In this document: piece by piece, positions 23,629 to 32,400 of the stretch
Layout: each line of letters begins with the position of its first letter
Numbering within the stretch: position 1 is the stretch's first letter
Assembly (NCBI RefSeq): GCF_003851725.1
Contig: NZ_BHYL01000021.1
Span: forward strand, 1 to 36,071
Length of the DNA: 36,071 nt
Source of the DNA: Cellulomonas algicola
GTDB taxonomy: Bacteria; Actinomycetota; Actinomycetes; Actinomycetales; Cellulomonadaceae
Direction: 5' to 3'
The notes under the pieces: model-generated
Database searches by the model: none
What the model saw: only the letters and a program-made list of their open reading frames with translations
Told to the model about the DNA's origin: nothing
Program-made: the position numbers and the translations under genes

Positions 23629-24228
23629 CTACGCCGCACGTCCGACTCGCGCCTCCAGCTCGAGCAGCACGTGCTTCGCGGCGTCGCCGCCCGCGTACCG
23701 GCCGGGGCTGCCGTCGGACCGCACGACGCGGTGGCACGGGACGACGAGCGGCACGGGGTTGAGCGCGCACGCGGTGCCGACCGCGCGGACGGCACGCGGG
23801 CTGCCCGCGGACGCCGCGACCTGCGCGTACGACGCCGTGCGCCCGTACGGGATGTCCGGCAGGTGCTCGACGACCGAGCGGCGGAAGCCCGCGGTCAGGC
23901 GCAGGTCGACCGGGACGTCGAACGTCAGCCGTGACCCGGCGAAGTACTCGTCGAGCTCACGCGCCACGTCGTCGAGCGCGCCTGGGGCCTCGAGCACGCG
24001 CGGGCTGACCCGCACCGCCAGGTCCTGGAGCACCGCGTCGTGGTCCTGGACGGCGAACGCCACCCGCACGACGCCCGCGGGCGTGCGCGCCAGGAGCAGC
24101 GGCCCGAGAGGGCTGTCGACCGTGCGGTAGGCGACGTCGAGCAGCCCGTCCTCGGCGGCCCGTGCCACGAGCCCGGCGTGCAGCCGCACGAGGTGCTCCT
24201 CGGTCCCCGGGGTTCGTCCGTCCGTCAT
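23629..24228 (-). CDS. ogt: methylated-DNA-[protein]-cysteine S-methyltransferase
   Basis: A 199-residue suicide repair protein that removes O6-alkyl groups from guanine. The acceptor is C165 in VVPCHRVVRSDG, with the helix-turn-helix and Arg finger region IPYGRTASYAQVAASAGSPRAVRAVGTACALNP (126-158) and N-terminal VDSPLGPLLLART. Length fits Ogt with a short N-terminal extension. The ATG at 24228 shares one base with the sigma-factor stop (TGATG), so translation is coupled. This sigma-factor plus alkyltransferase pairing recurs in actinobacteria in my recollection. Confidence 0.95.
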   Translation of the reverse strand: MTDGRTPGTEEHLVRLHAGLVARAAEDGLLDVAYRTVDSPLGPLLLARTPAGVVRVAFAVQDHDAVLQDLAVRVSPRVLEAPGALDDVARELDEYFAGSRLTFDVPVDLRLTAGFRRSVVEHLPDIPYGRTASYAQVAASAGSPRAVRAVGTACALNPVPLVVPCHRVVRSDGSPGRYAGGDAAKHVLLELEARVGRAA

Positions 24229-24713
24229 CACTGCTCTTCCTCCTCGGCGAAGCGCGGGTACGTGCGGCGCAGTGTCGCGACCCCGTCGGCCGCCGCCCGT
24301 CGCGCCGCGGCCGACGTCCCGCCGAGCAACGACGCCACCTCGTCGTACGGCAGCCCGCCGAGGTGGTGGTAGGTCACCGACCGCCGCTGCTTGTCCGGCA
24401 GCGCGGCCAGCGCGGCCCACAGGTCCAGGTCGCGCCCGTCGGCCGGCGCGGTGCGCTCGGGCAGCTCGGCGACCGGGACGGCCTGCCGGGTGGCGCGACG
24501 GACCACGTCGATCGAGCGACGCCGGGCGATCGTGACGAGCCACGCCTCGACGTTCGCGTCGGCCGGCAGGTCCGGGTAGGCGCGCAGCGCCGACAGGAAC
24601 GTCTCGGACCACGCGTCGTCGGCGTCGACCGGTCCCAGCACCGACCGGCAGACGCGCAGCACCGTCGCGCCGTGCTCCACGACGACCCGCTCGAACGGTT
24701 GCTTCACGCCCAC
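24228..24713 (-). CDS. sigma-70 family (ECF-like) sigma factor
   Basis: About 161 residues with sigma region 2 (DDAWSETFLSALRAYP, EAWLVTIARRRSIDVVRR) and region 4 (LAALPDKQRRSVTYHHLGGLPYDEVASLLGGTSAAARRAAADGVATLR). No anti-sigma gene is adjacent; the partner is the coupled alkyltransferase, which suggests control linked to alkylation stress. The start is uncertain: GTG 24713 or GTG 24707, neither with a ribosome site. The C-terminus ends in an acidic EEEEQ. Confidence 0.88.
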   Translation of the reverse strand: MGVKQPFERVVVEHGATVLRVCRSVLGPVDADDAWSETFLSALRAYPDLPADANVEAWLVTIARRRSIDVVRRATRQAVPVAELPERTAPADGRDLDLWAALAALPDKQRRSVTYHHLGGLPYDEVASLLGGTSAAARRAAADGVATLRRTYPRFAEEEEQ

Positions 24714-24753
24714 AGTGTGCAGACGTCCGGGGCGCGCCGGGTGTGAGGTGCCA

Positions 24754-24812
24754 CCGACGGGTCGGCGTGCCAGGCGTAGTGCTCCCGACCGGTCGGGGTG
24801 TCAGGCACAGTG
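24754..24812. promoter_or_regulatory. paired 28-bp repeats with inverted arms upstream of pirin
   Basis: Two 28-bp copies (24754-24781 and 24785-24812) match at 23 of 28 positions and are offset by 31 bp, close to three helical turns. Each starts with an inverted repeat CCGAC-N2-GTCGG, perfect to 14 bp in the second (CCCGACCGGTCGGG, 24784-24797), and each continues with GTG-CAGGC-AGTG. They fill the space before the pirin ATG and diverge from the sigma gene. Paired operators are the simplest reading. Confidence 0.55.
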
Positions 24813-24817
24813 GAGCC

Positions 24818-25795
24818 ATGACGAACCTGGAGGTCCGCCCGGAGGAGGCGCTGTGCGAGGCGCTCGGGATGCGCGGCCCCGTCGCCGAGCTGCACGAGGC
24901 ACGCGAGGTCCCGCTCGGCGGCGTGCGGGCGATGCAGGTGCGCCGGACCCTCCCGCAGCGTGCGCTCCCCCTGGTCGGCGCGTGGTGCTTCCTCGACGAG
25001 ATGGGCCCGCAGTCCGTCGACATGCGCGTCCTCCCCCACCCGCACACCGCGCTGCAGACCGTGACGTGGCCGCTCGTGGGCGAGATCCTGCACCGCGACT
25101 CGGTCGGGTCCGAGGTCGTCGTGCGACCCGGGCAGCTCAACCTCATGACCGCCGGCCACGGGGTCGCGCACTCGGAGTTCACGCTCGGCGACGCCGCGCC
25201 TCTCCACGGGGTCCAGCTGTGGGTCGCGCTGCCCGACGACGTCATGGACGGCGCGCCGTCCTTCGAGCAGGTCGCAGACCTGCCGGTGTGGGAGGCGCAC
25301 GGGGCACGCGCGACGGTCTTCGTCGGCGGGCTCGACGGCGCCCGGTCACGCGCGCGCGTGCACACGCCGCTGCTCGGCGCCGACGTCGTGGTCGAACCCG
25401 GTCACGACGTGGTGCTTCCGCTCGAGCGCGGGTTCGAGCACGCCGTCCTGGTGCTGGGAGGTCGGGCGCTCGTCGCGGGTGTCGACGTCGCGCCCGGGCC
25501 CCTCCTGTACCTCGGCGACGGCCGTGACGAGGTGACGGTGCGTGCCGGTGCCGAGGGTGCGCGCCTGATGCTGCTCGGCGGCGAGCCGTTCGCGCACGAC
25601 CTCGTCATGTGGTGGAACTTCGTCGGCCGGTCGCACACCGACATCTCCGCCGCGCGCGCCGCGTGGGAGTCGCCCGACGCCGCCGAGCGGTTCGGTTCGG
25701 TCGTCGGCCACGGACCCGAGCGCATCCCTGCCCCCGCCCTGCCCAACGTGCGGCTGCAACCGCGCCGCCGCCGTCACCGACCGGAGAACCCGTGA
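24818..25795 (+). CDS. pirin-family cupin protein
   Basis: A 325-residue bicupin. The metal site of pirin is conserved: H74 and H76 in PHPHTALQT, H118 and E120 in TAGHGVAHSE. The second cupin domain spans about 175-290. Pirins bind Fe(II), and some have quercetinase activity, but the role of this one is open. ATG 24818 is preceded by GGAG with a short spacer. Its stop overlaps the next GTG (GTGA), so it is co-translated with a YbaK-like gene. Paired repeats fill its upstream region. Confidence 0.92.
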   Translation: MTNLEVRPEEALCEALGMRGPVAELHEAREVPLGGVRAMQVRRTLPQRALPLVGAWCFLDEMGPQSVDMRVLPHPHTALQTVTWPLVGEILHRDSVGSEVVVRPGQLNLMTAGHGVAHSEFTLGDAAPLHGVQLWVALPDDVMDGAPSFEQVADLPVWEAHGARATVFVGGLDGARSRARVHTPLLGADVVVEPGHDVVLPLERGFEHAVLVLGGRALVAGVDVAPGPLLYLGDGRDEVTVRAGAEGARLMLLGGEPFAHDLVMWWNFVGRSHTDISAARAAWESPDAAERFGSVVGHGPERIPAPALPNVRLQPRRRRHRPENP

Positions 25796-26289
25796 CCGAG
25801 ACCCTGCCCCCGTCCGCCCGCCGCGTTGCGGACGCCCTCCGTGCCGCCGGTGTCGCCGGGCAGGTCACCGTCCTGCCGGACTCCGCGCGCACGGCCGCCG
25901 AGGCCGCCGCCGCGCTCGGCTGCCCCGTCGGCGCGATCGCGAACAGCCTCGTCTTCCTCGCGGACGGCGAGCCGCTGCTCGTGCTGACCAGCGGCCGGCA
26001 CCGCGTCGACACCGTCGGGCTCGCGCAGCGGCTCGGGCGTGAGCGGATCTCCCGCGCGACACCCGAGCAGGTGCGCGCCGCGACCGGTCAGGCGATCGGC
26101 GGCGTCGCACCCGTCGGGCATCCGGCGCCGTTGGAGACGGTGGTCGACGTGGCCCTCGACGAGCACGCGCAGGTGTGGGCCGCGGGCGGGACGCCGCACT
26201 CGATCTTCCCGACGACGTTCGACGAGCTCGTCGCGATCACCGGAGGCACGCCGCTGGTCGTGGCCGACGACGAGGTCGCGGCGGGCTGA
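25792..26289 (+). CDS. YbaK/EbsC-family (aminoacyl-tRNA deacylase-like) protein
   Basis: A 165-residue single-domain protein of the YbaK/ProX editing family, which hydrolyses mischarged tRNAs such as Cys-tRNA(Pro). Family features are ARTAAEAAAALGCPVGAIANSLVF, LVLTSGRHRVD, IGGVAPVGHP and WAAGGTPHSIFPTTFDELVAITGG. GTG 25792 overlaps the pirin stop, and GGAG lies upstream. The substrate cannot be told from the sequence. Confidence 0.92.
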   Translation: MTETLPPSARRVADALRAAGVAGQVTVLPDSARTAAEAAAALGCPVGAIANSLVFLADGEPLLVLTSGRHRVDTVGLAQRLGRERISRATPEQVRAATGQAIGGVAPVGHPAPLETVVDVALDEHAQVWAAGGTPHSIFPTTFDELVAITGGTPLVVADDEVAAG

Positions 26290-26295
26290 GCGCCG

Positions 26296-26345
26296 GGCGG
26301 CGGCACCCGTGCGGGAGCGACCTTCCCCCTGTCGCGGCCGCCGCC
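26296..26345. terminator. possible hairpin between convergent ybaK-like and anti-sigma genes
   Basis: GGCGGCGGC (26296-26304) pairs with GCCGCCGCC (26337-26345) around a 32-base loop with weaker internal pairing. It lies in the 93-bp gap between convergent genes. Confidence 0.45.
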
Positions 26346-26382
26346 GGGCGGTCCAGGGCGGGCGCGACGGTGACGACGCCCG

Positions 26383-27105
26383 TCAGGTCATCGCCGCGGC
26401 CAGTGGGTCGTCCGCGCCCTGCAGCCGGATCTCGACGCGCGCGATGTCGTCGGCCGGGATGCTCGACGACGCCCCCAGCCCGCGCGCCTGGCCGCTGTGC
26501 GACGACCACGTCGCGACGACCGTCGCCGTGCCGTCGCCCTCGACGAGCACGAGCTCGTACACGAGCGTGTAGTCGGCCGGCGGCGCCGGGTACTCGCACG
26601 ACCAGTCCAGGCGCGTGCCCCAGTTCTTCTGCTGCATCGTGAGGTTCGCGGTCACGTCGACACCGCCCACCGGCCGCAGCGCGAGGTGCGCGGCCTGCGC
26701 GGTCACCGGTGCGGGTGCGACGGTGCGTGCGACCCATGCGCCCCCGACGGCCGCGACGAGGGCGACCGCGGCGGCCGTCGCGATCGTCGCCAGCCGGCGG
26801 CGACGGCGTGCCGAGCGTGCGCGCCGGGCGACGGCCGCGAGGTCCACGACCTCCGCCTCGGTGAGGTCGGACGGCTCGGGGGCCAGGAGCGCGACGGCCT
26901 GCTCGGGCGGCAGGGCCCGCAGGAGGCCCGGCATCCCGGCGAGCTCGGCGACCCGGTCCTGGCAGGCGTCGCAGACCGCCAGGTGCTCCTCGAACCGTCG
27001 ACGGTCCGACGGTCCGAGCGCCCCCAGCACGTACGCCGCGTCCCACTCGCGGAACGGGTCGTCCGCGGGCAGGTCGGGCCGGTCGGCGCTGTCGCGGCCG
27101 GTCAT
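26383..27105 (-). CDS. zinc-finger anti-sigma factor (RslA-like)
   Basis: A 240-residue membrane-bound anti-sigma factor. The cytoplasmic N-terminus has the zinc-binding H41-x3-C45-x2-C48 (EEHLAVCDACQD) typical of redox- or metal-sensing ZAS proteins. One membrane segment spans about 105-126 after an Arg-rich stretch. The extracytoplasmic C-terminus (about 130-240) is of the RskA type (WGTRLDWSCEYPAP, YTLVYELVLVEGDG). Its ATG overlaps the sigma stop (ATGA), so the two are made together. Homology of the partner to SigL makes RslA the closest named relative. Confidence 0.92.
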   Translation of the reverse strand: MTGRDSADRPDLPADDPFREWDAAYVLGALGPSDRRRFEEHLAVCDACQDRVAELAGMPGLLRALPPEQAVALLAPEPSDLTEAEVVDLAAVARRARSARRRRRLATIATAAAVALVAAVGGAWVARTVAPAPVTAQAAHLALRPVGGVDVTANLTMQQKNWGTRLDWSCEYPAPPADYTLVYELVLVEGDGTATVVATWSSHSGQARGLGASSSIPADDIARVEIRLQGADDPLAAAMT

Positions 27106-27608
27106 GACGTCACCCCTCTCTCCTGCAGCGCGAGCCGCAGCGCGCGCAGCCCGTAGTGCAGCCGCGACTTCACGGTGCCCTCCGGGATCTGGTTCTCGCG
27201 GGCGAGCTCCGCGACCGACCGCCCCCCGTAGTACGCCCCGACGACGACGGCGCGGTGCTCGGCGGACAGGCCCGTGAGCGCGTCCGCGACGAGCCACGCG
27301 TCCAGCACGGCCTGCGTGCCGTCGGGCGTCGGGACGTCGGGCGTCTGCTCCGTCATGTGCTCGCGCACGTGCCGGGCGCTGCGCCGGTCGTCGATCACGA
27401 GGTTGCGCGTCACCCGGTACAGCCAGGCGCGCGCCGCGTCGTCGTCCCGCGCCATCACCTCGGGATGCCGCCACGCGCGCACCATCGCCTCCTGCACGAC
27501 GTCCTGCGCGAGCTCGTGGTCGCCCGTGAGCCGCACGACGTAGTGGTGCAGCGGTCGCGCGTAGGCCGCGTGCAGGGCGCGCAACAGCTCGTCCGCGTCG
27601 TCGTCCAC
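27102..27608 (-). CDS. sigL: SigL-type ECF sigma factor
   Basis: About 168 residues. Close similarity to M. tuberculosis SigL is visible throughout: RLTGDHELAQDVVQEAMVRAWRHPEV, AWLYRVTRNLVIDDRRSAR, LSAEHRAVVVGAYYGGRSVAEL, EGTVKSRLHYGLRALRLALQERGVT. I chose GTG 27608 because GGGGAGGT lies about 9 bases upstream; GTG 27614 is possible. It is coupled to a zinc-finger anti-sigma gene, and a promoter of the SigL consensus drives it, so it should be autoregulated. Confidence 0.93.
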   Translation of the reverse strand: MDDDADELLRALHAAYARPLHHYVVRLTGDHELAQDVVQEAMVRAWRHPEVMARDDDAARAWLYRVTRNLVIDDRRSARHVREHMTEQTPDVPTPDGTQAVLDAWLVADALTGLSAEHRAVVVGAYYGGRSVAELARENQIPEGTVKSRLHYGLRALRLALQERGVTS

Positions 27609-27639
27609 GCGCACCCCACCTCCCCGTCCTGTCACCCAC

Positions 27640-27667
27640 ACCACGGAAAGCACCTGCCCCGGGTTCA
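27640..27667 (-). promoter_or_regulatory. SigL-type promoter for the sigma/anti-sigma operon
   Basis: On the minus strand TGAACC (27667-27662), a 16-base spacer and CGTGGT (27645-27640) match the mycobacterial SigL consensus TGAACC-N16/17-CGTrTC as I recall it. The start would be near 27633, giving a leader of about 25 bases. Confidence 0.75.
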
Positions 27668-27669
27668 GG

Positions 27670-27697
27670 TGAACCCGAGACCTCACCCGCCCGTGGA
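27670..27697 (+). promoter_or_regulatory. SigL-type promoter for the lipoprotein gene
   Basis: TGAACC (27670-27675), a 16-base spacer and CGTGGA (27692-27697) mirror the divergent promoter, sharing the same -35, the same spacer and the CGTGG of the -10. The two -35 boxes form the palindrome GGTTCA-GG-TGAACC. The predicted leader is about 63 bases. Confidence 0.75.
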
Positions 27698-27766
27698 CTC
27701 CACGGGGAGCCCGCGACACCGCACCACCCGGGCGCGGTCCCGCTCCCCCGGGGAAAGGGGACCACC

Positions 27767-28276
27767 GTGCGACGCTCCATCCTGCTCACCACGCTCGGCC
27801 TCGTCGCGACCGCCACGCTGGTCGGCTGCTCGGGTTCCGGCGACGACGACACCGGCGCCCAGACCGAGGCGACCACCGACGAGATGACGGAGTCGACACC
27901 GTCCGACGACGGGCCGGCGGGCGCGGCCGACCTCATGACGGCCGACACGAGCCTCGGGTCGGTCGTCGTCGACAAGGACGGCATGACCGTCTACTACTTC
28001 CTCAAGGACACCCCCGGCTCCGGGACGAGCGCGTGCACGGGCGACTGCCTCACGGCCTGGCCGCCCGTCTACGCCGAGTCCGAGGACGTGGTCGCCGACG
28101 GCGTCACCGGTGAGGTCGGCACCATCGAGACGCCCGACGGCGAGTACCAGGTCACGATCGACGGACGGCCCGTCTACCTGTTCGCGCAGGACGAGGCGCC
28201 CGGCGACGTCAACGGTCAGGGCGTGAACCAGGTCTGGTACGCGGTCGCGCCGGACGGGTCGCAGGTCGGCCCGTGA
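27767..28276 (+). CDS. lipoprotein with COG4315-type repeats
   Basis: A 169-residue exported lipoprotein. The signal peptide ends in lipobox LVGC (C21), followed by an acidic Asp/Thr/Ser-rich spacer (22-55). Two copies of the secreted repeat of unknown function (COG4315, Lipoprotein_15) follow: LGSVVVDKDGMTVYYFLKD-TACTGDCLTAWPPV and a shorter VTIDGRPVYLFAQDEAPGDVNGQG-VWYAVAPDG. GTG 27767 has a GAAAGGGGA ribosome site. A divergent SigL-type promoter links it to the sigma factor upstream. Its biochemical role is unknown. Confidence 0.92.
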   Translation: MRRSILLTTLGLVATATLVGCSGSGDDDTGAQTEATTDEMTESTPSDDGPAGAADLMTADTSLGSVVVDKDGMTVYYFLKDTPGSGTSACTGDCLTAWPPVYAESEDVVADGVTGEVGTIETPDGEYQVTIDGRPVYLFAQDEAPGDVNGQGVNQVWYAVAPDGSQVGP

Positions 28277-28279
28277 CGC

Positions 28280-28666
28280 TCAGCCCTCCGCGCCGGTCTC
28301 GACGTTGAGGATGTTGCCGTCCGGGTCCGCGAACCAGGCCGCCTTCATCTCGCCCGAGACCAGCACCCCGTCCTGCCACGTGCCCTCGGGCACCTCGAAG
28401 GTCTGGAAGCCGACGCCCCGGTCGCGCAGGTCCGCGACCTCGGCGTCGAACCGGTCCGCCGACAGCTGGAAGGAGATCGCCGTCGCCTGGTTGGTGCCCG
28501 CGTACCCCGACGGGTACACGAGGAACGAGCCGCCCCCGGACCGGTACATCACGCCCTCCGCGGCGTCCCCCGCGCTGGTGAACCCCAGCGTGGTCTCGTA
28601 GAACGCGCGCGCCTTCTCGAGGTCCGTGACCGCGAGGACGGGGATGGCGTCGAAGTCGGAGAGCAT
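28280..28666 (-). CDS. VOC-superfamily (glyoxalase/bleomycin-resistance-like) protein
   Basis: A 128-residue single VOC-fold protein (IPVLAVTDLEKARAFYETTLGF, ending AAWFADPDGNILNVE). Members act as metal-dependent enzymes or binding proteins; substrate unknown. ATG 28666 has AGGAGG five bases upstream. Its stop is three bases from the stop of the convergent lipoprotein gene, leaving no room for a separate terminator. Confidence 0.92.
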   Translation of the reverse strand: MLSDFDAIPVLAVTDLEKARAFYETTLGFTSAGDAAEGVMYRSGGGSFLVYPSGYAGTNQATAISFQLSADRFDAEVADLRDRGVGFQTFEVPEGTWQDGVLVSGEMKAAWFADPDGNILNVETGAEG

Positions 28667-28850
28667 GACGGCCTCCTGGGCGGGCCAGACGACCCTCGGC
28701 TGGCCGGCGGCTCGACGCTAGGACCGGGCCGTGACAGGGTCAATCGCGCTGCACGGACGTGCACGTTGTCGATCCCGTCGCGGCCCGCGCGTCATGGGGT
28801 CGTCCGCCGGGCCACCGCCGCCCGGTTCCTGCGAGCGACGGAGAACCACC

Positions 28851-29180
28851 ATGCGCTACATGCTGCTCATCTGCACCGACCCGACCGGCGAGCCCTACAC
28901 GCCCGAGGGCGACCGCATCCAGGAGTGGCTCGACGAGACCGGGTCCGCCCGCCTCCACGGCGACCGCCTGCGTCCCGTGTCCGACGCCCGCACCGTCCGT
29001 GTCCGCGGCTCCGAGACCCTCGTGTCCGACGGTCCCTTCGCCGAGACGGCCGAGCACATCGCCGGGTACGACGTCGTCGAGTGCGAGTCGCTCGACGACG
29101 CGCTGCGGATCGCGGCCGGTCACCCCATGGCCCGCTTCGGGCGCGTCGAGGTGCGGCCGTTCTGGCCGTTCGAGGGCTGA
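28851..29180 (+). CDS. YciI/DGPF-domain protein
   Basis: A 109-residue YCII-related protein with the DGPF motif (VSDGPFAETAEHIAGYDVVE) and a HPMARFGRVEVRPFWP ending. Such proteins often sit beside ECF sigma genes and may be small enzymes or binding proteins; function is not established. ATG 28851 (MRYMLLICTDPTGEP) has GGAG 7 bases upstream. Longer readings to 28731 lack family similarity. Confidence 0.92.
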   Translation: MRYMLLICTDPTGEPYTPEGDRIQEWLDETGSARLHGDRLRPVSDARTVRVRGSETLVSDGPFAETAEHIAGYDVVECESLDDALRIAAGHPMARFGRVEVRPFWPFEG

Positions 29181-29235
29181 GGCGTCCCGACGCGCGGTCG
29201 CGAAACGGGTGGACGGCCACCCCGCCCCGGTGAGG

Positions 29236-29263
29236 TAGAGTTTCCGAGGCCCCTGCGGGGGCC
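29236..29263 (+). promoter_or_regulatory. -10 element and leader hairpin before tRNA-Pro
   Basis: TAGAGT (29236-29241) matches TAnnnT, and transcription would start near 29248. A short hairpin (29248-29253 with 29258-29263) then lies directly before the mature 5' end. The -35 region is not clear. Confidence 0.45.
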
Positions 29264-29265
29264 AT

Positions 29266-29339
<74 letters not shown>

Positions 29340-29343
29340 CCGA

Positions 29344-29378
29344 TCAGGCCTGGTGAGACGGTGTCTCACCAGGCCTGA
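29344..29378 (+). terminator. 16-bp terminator hairpin of tRNA-Pro
   Basis: TCAGGCCTGGTGAGAC (29344-29359) pairs perfectly with GTCTCACCAGGCCTGA (29363-29378) around a 3-base loop. It starts five bases after the tRNA end. No long T tract follows. Confidence 0.9.
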
Positions 29379-29486
29379 GTCGTCTCCGGACATGGTCCGT
29401 CCCGAGTCTCCGGCCCACGAGCACCGTCGCGCGCGCGTCAGCGTCGCGGCCCGCGCGCAGCACCACGGACTGCGCCCCGCCGACGA

Positions 29487-32400
29487 TCACGGTGGTGTGG
29501 AGCCAGGCCCACCCCCGGACGTCCCGCCGGCACCTCCGCCACCGCCGGCACGCGCGGCCGCGTCCGCGTCCGCCTCGATGCGCTTCTCGAGCCGGTGCAG
29601 CGCCTCCACGGCCTGCTCGTAGCGGCGGAACGCCGTCGCCCGCGCGTCCGCTCGGGCTCCCCGTCCGACGCGGGCGACGTTGAGGGTCGCACGGTCGGCG
29701 TCATGGAAGGCGCGGTAGGCGGTGCGTGTGGCCTCACGCAGGTGCGGCAGCATGCGGGCGTCGAGGAGCACGGCGGCGGCGACGTCCTGGCCGTGCGTGC
29801 GGGCGTCGATCTCCTCGATGAGCATCTCGTAGTCGTCGTGCGCCTTGCTCTGCGCCGCCACGGCCTCCCGGTAGCGGTCCCGTGCGTCGACGAAGCGCTG
29901 GTCGTTCTCCGGCAGGCGCATCTCCTCCATGAGCCGCAGGCGCCGCAGCGCGACGTCGACCTCGTTCACGCGCGTGTCGAGCATCGTGTAGACGTCGTCG
30001 CGGTGCGCCCGGTTGTGGCCGAACACGCTGTCGTAGAACGCCGACGCCTCCTGGTGGTGCAGCTGCCCCGCCGTGAACGACTCCGCTGCCCGGCCGCCGG
30101 TCTGCGCCTCCCACGCGGCCTTCACGGTCTGCGGGTCGAACCGGCTGAGCACCGGGTCCCCCTGGGCGGACGCGTGCCGCACCTGCGCGTACGTCGCTCC
30201 CGGCAGCGTGCGCTCGATGTGCAGCCGGGCCATGCGGAACCACTGGAGCGCGTGCCGCGTCTCGTGCGCGATCGTGTCGCACGCGGCCGCGAACTCAAGA
30301 GGCGTCGGGCGCTTCTGCGAGACCAGGTTGAGGTTGATCTGGAGCTCCCACACCCTGGCGGGCTGCCGGCCGTACTGCTCGGGCCTCGGGTTGTGGATGT
30401 GGCTCGGGATGAGCGGCGGAGCACCCGCGGCCACGAGCCGCCGGTTCGCGATCTCGAGCAGGACGTCGAACCGCGCGTCGGCATCCATCGTGAGGTAGCG
30501 GTCGTAGACGGCGACGAACTCCGCGGCGAGCGCTCGCGCCTCCGGGCTGAGGCGCTCGACGATCTGGGCGGCGTCCTTCGCGCCCGGCCCGCTCGTCGTG
30601 GCCGTGGGCGCCTTGGTCGACGCCGGGTCGGCCACGAGCCGCACGTCGGTCTGCTTCGCCCAGCCGGGCGACTTCGCGTCGAGGTACTCGGTCGCGTCCT
30701 GCACGTGCTGCGCGGCGTCGTCGCCCGCGAAGTGCACCTCGACCTGGCGGCCGGCGCCGGTCTCGACGATCAGGACCGTGCCGTCGAACACCGTGCCGGC
30801 GTTGCGCGCGAGGCCCTCGCGATGCGCCTCGAACCGTGCGATGAGCGCCTGCCGTTCCGGGAGCGGCAGCGTCGCACCGAGGCCCGTCCCGCTCTGCAGC
30901 TCGGCGTGGAGCCGCTGCCACCCTCCGGCCTCGGTCAGGAGCGAGCGCACGGCGACGTCGGAGAGCCTGCCGGCCGGGACCTTCCCGTTGCCGGTGCCGG
31001 CCGTGCCCGGGGCGTCGACCCGGGGCGTGCCGTGCGCGACGTCGCCCGCGACACCCCGACCCGTCGGCGCGGGCACCGTGACCGGGGGCCCGCGCGAGCC
31101 GCCCCGCCAGGCCTCGTACTCCTTCGCGACGCGGCTGTTCACGCGCGCCAGGCCGAGGTCCATGGCGACGTTCTCGACGACGCCGTCGACGATGAGGTCG
31201 GCGAGCTGGCTCGCGTTCTTCGGCAGGGCCTTGCCCTCGACGACGGCCTTCAGCGCGGTCTCGGTCGCCGTCATGTAGACCGACGAGGTGCCGGCCGCCA
31301 TCGCGCTCGCGGTGAGCTCGGCGAGCCTCGTGCCCGCGAGGTCGGGGATCCGGTCGATGCGCGCCTTGATCGCGACCTGGAACCGGGCCTGCAGCGCGCC
31401 ACCGAGGTAGGTCATGACGGCGCTCACGCCGGCGGCCTGCACGAGGCTCGCGAGCCCGAGGTCCTTGCGCTGGCCGTAGTGCATCTCTGCGGCCCGGCCC
31501 AGCCCCTCCTGCGTGAGCGTGTACCCGCCGGCGACGAGGGCCGACCCCGTCAGACCGAGCCCGCCGGAGGCGATCCCCGCGGCGATCGTCCCGGTCGTCT
31601 TGAGCCGGTTGAGCCACTTCACGGCGGTGCCCGCGCCCGTCATGACGCGGTTCTCGTACGCCGAGAACCGGGTGGCCGCGTCGGCGGTCGACTGCTCGGC
31701 CATGGCGATGAGCGGCACCACGAGCTCGTACCTGCGCTCCCGCAGCAGCGGCCACGCCTGCTCGATGAGCCGGCGCGGCTGGTCCCAGATGCGCAGCGAC
31801 GGGTACGCCTGGCTGCCCTCCCCGAACGCCTCGGAGATGTGCCGGATCGCGCCGAACCCGATCTTCCGCGCGTTGATGGCGCTCCGCTCGACGTGCATCG
31901 GCTGCAGCTCGTGCCACACCTCGGTCGTCTCCCGGAGCGCCTCGCGCAGCTTCGCGAGCTCCTCCCGGTCCGAGACGCGCCTCGCGTACTCCTCCGGGTA
32001 GTCGTTGCGCAGGTCGTCCGCCGTCACGAAGCCCTTCGTCTTGTGGACGATCCCCGGCATCGGGTGCTGCCCCAGCGCCTCCCCGGGCGCCGGGCGCAGG
32101 TTCAGCTCGAGCGGTTGCCTGGTGATCTGGTCGACGGCCCACTGCCGGAACTCGGTCTCCGCCTTGACGTCCCACTCGGGCGGCTGTCGCACGTCGTCGG
32201 CGAGCAGCAGCCGCATGTCGACCGACAGGCGCTCGTCGGGCTTCGGCGGCACCGCACGCAGCAGCCGCCGCCGTTCCTTCAGGTACTCCGGGTGCTGCTC
32301 ACGCACCGCGCCGTAGTACGCGAAGTCGTCCCACAGCCGCCGCAGCCGCGCGTCGACGTGCCACGCGATCGTGTCGTGGTCGACGACCTTCTGCCACCGC

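Noticed and set aside
23619-23631. TAGCGT as a -10 for a leaderless DUF2277 transcript
   Set aside because: The TAG is the stop codon of the alkyltransferase gene and the spacing is one base too long; co-transcription is simpler.
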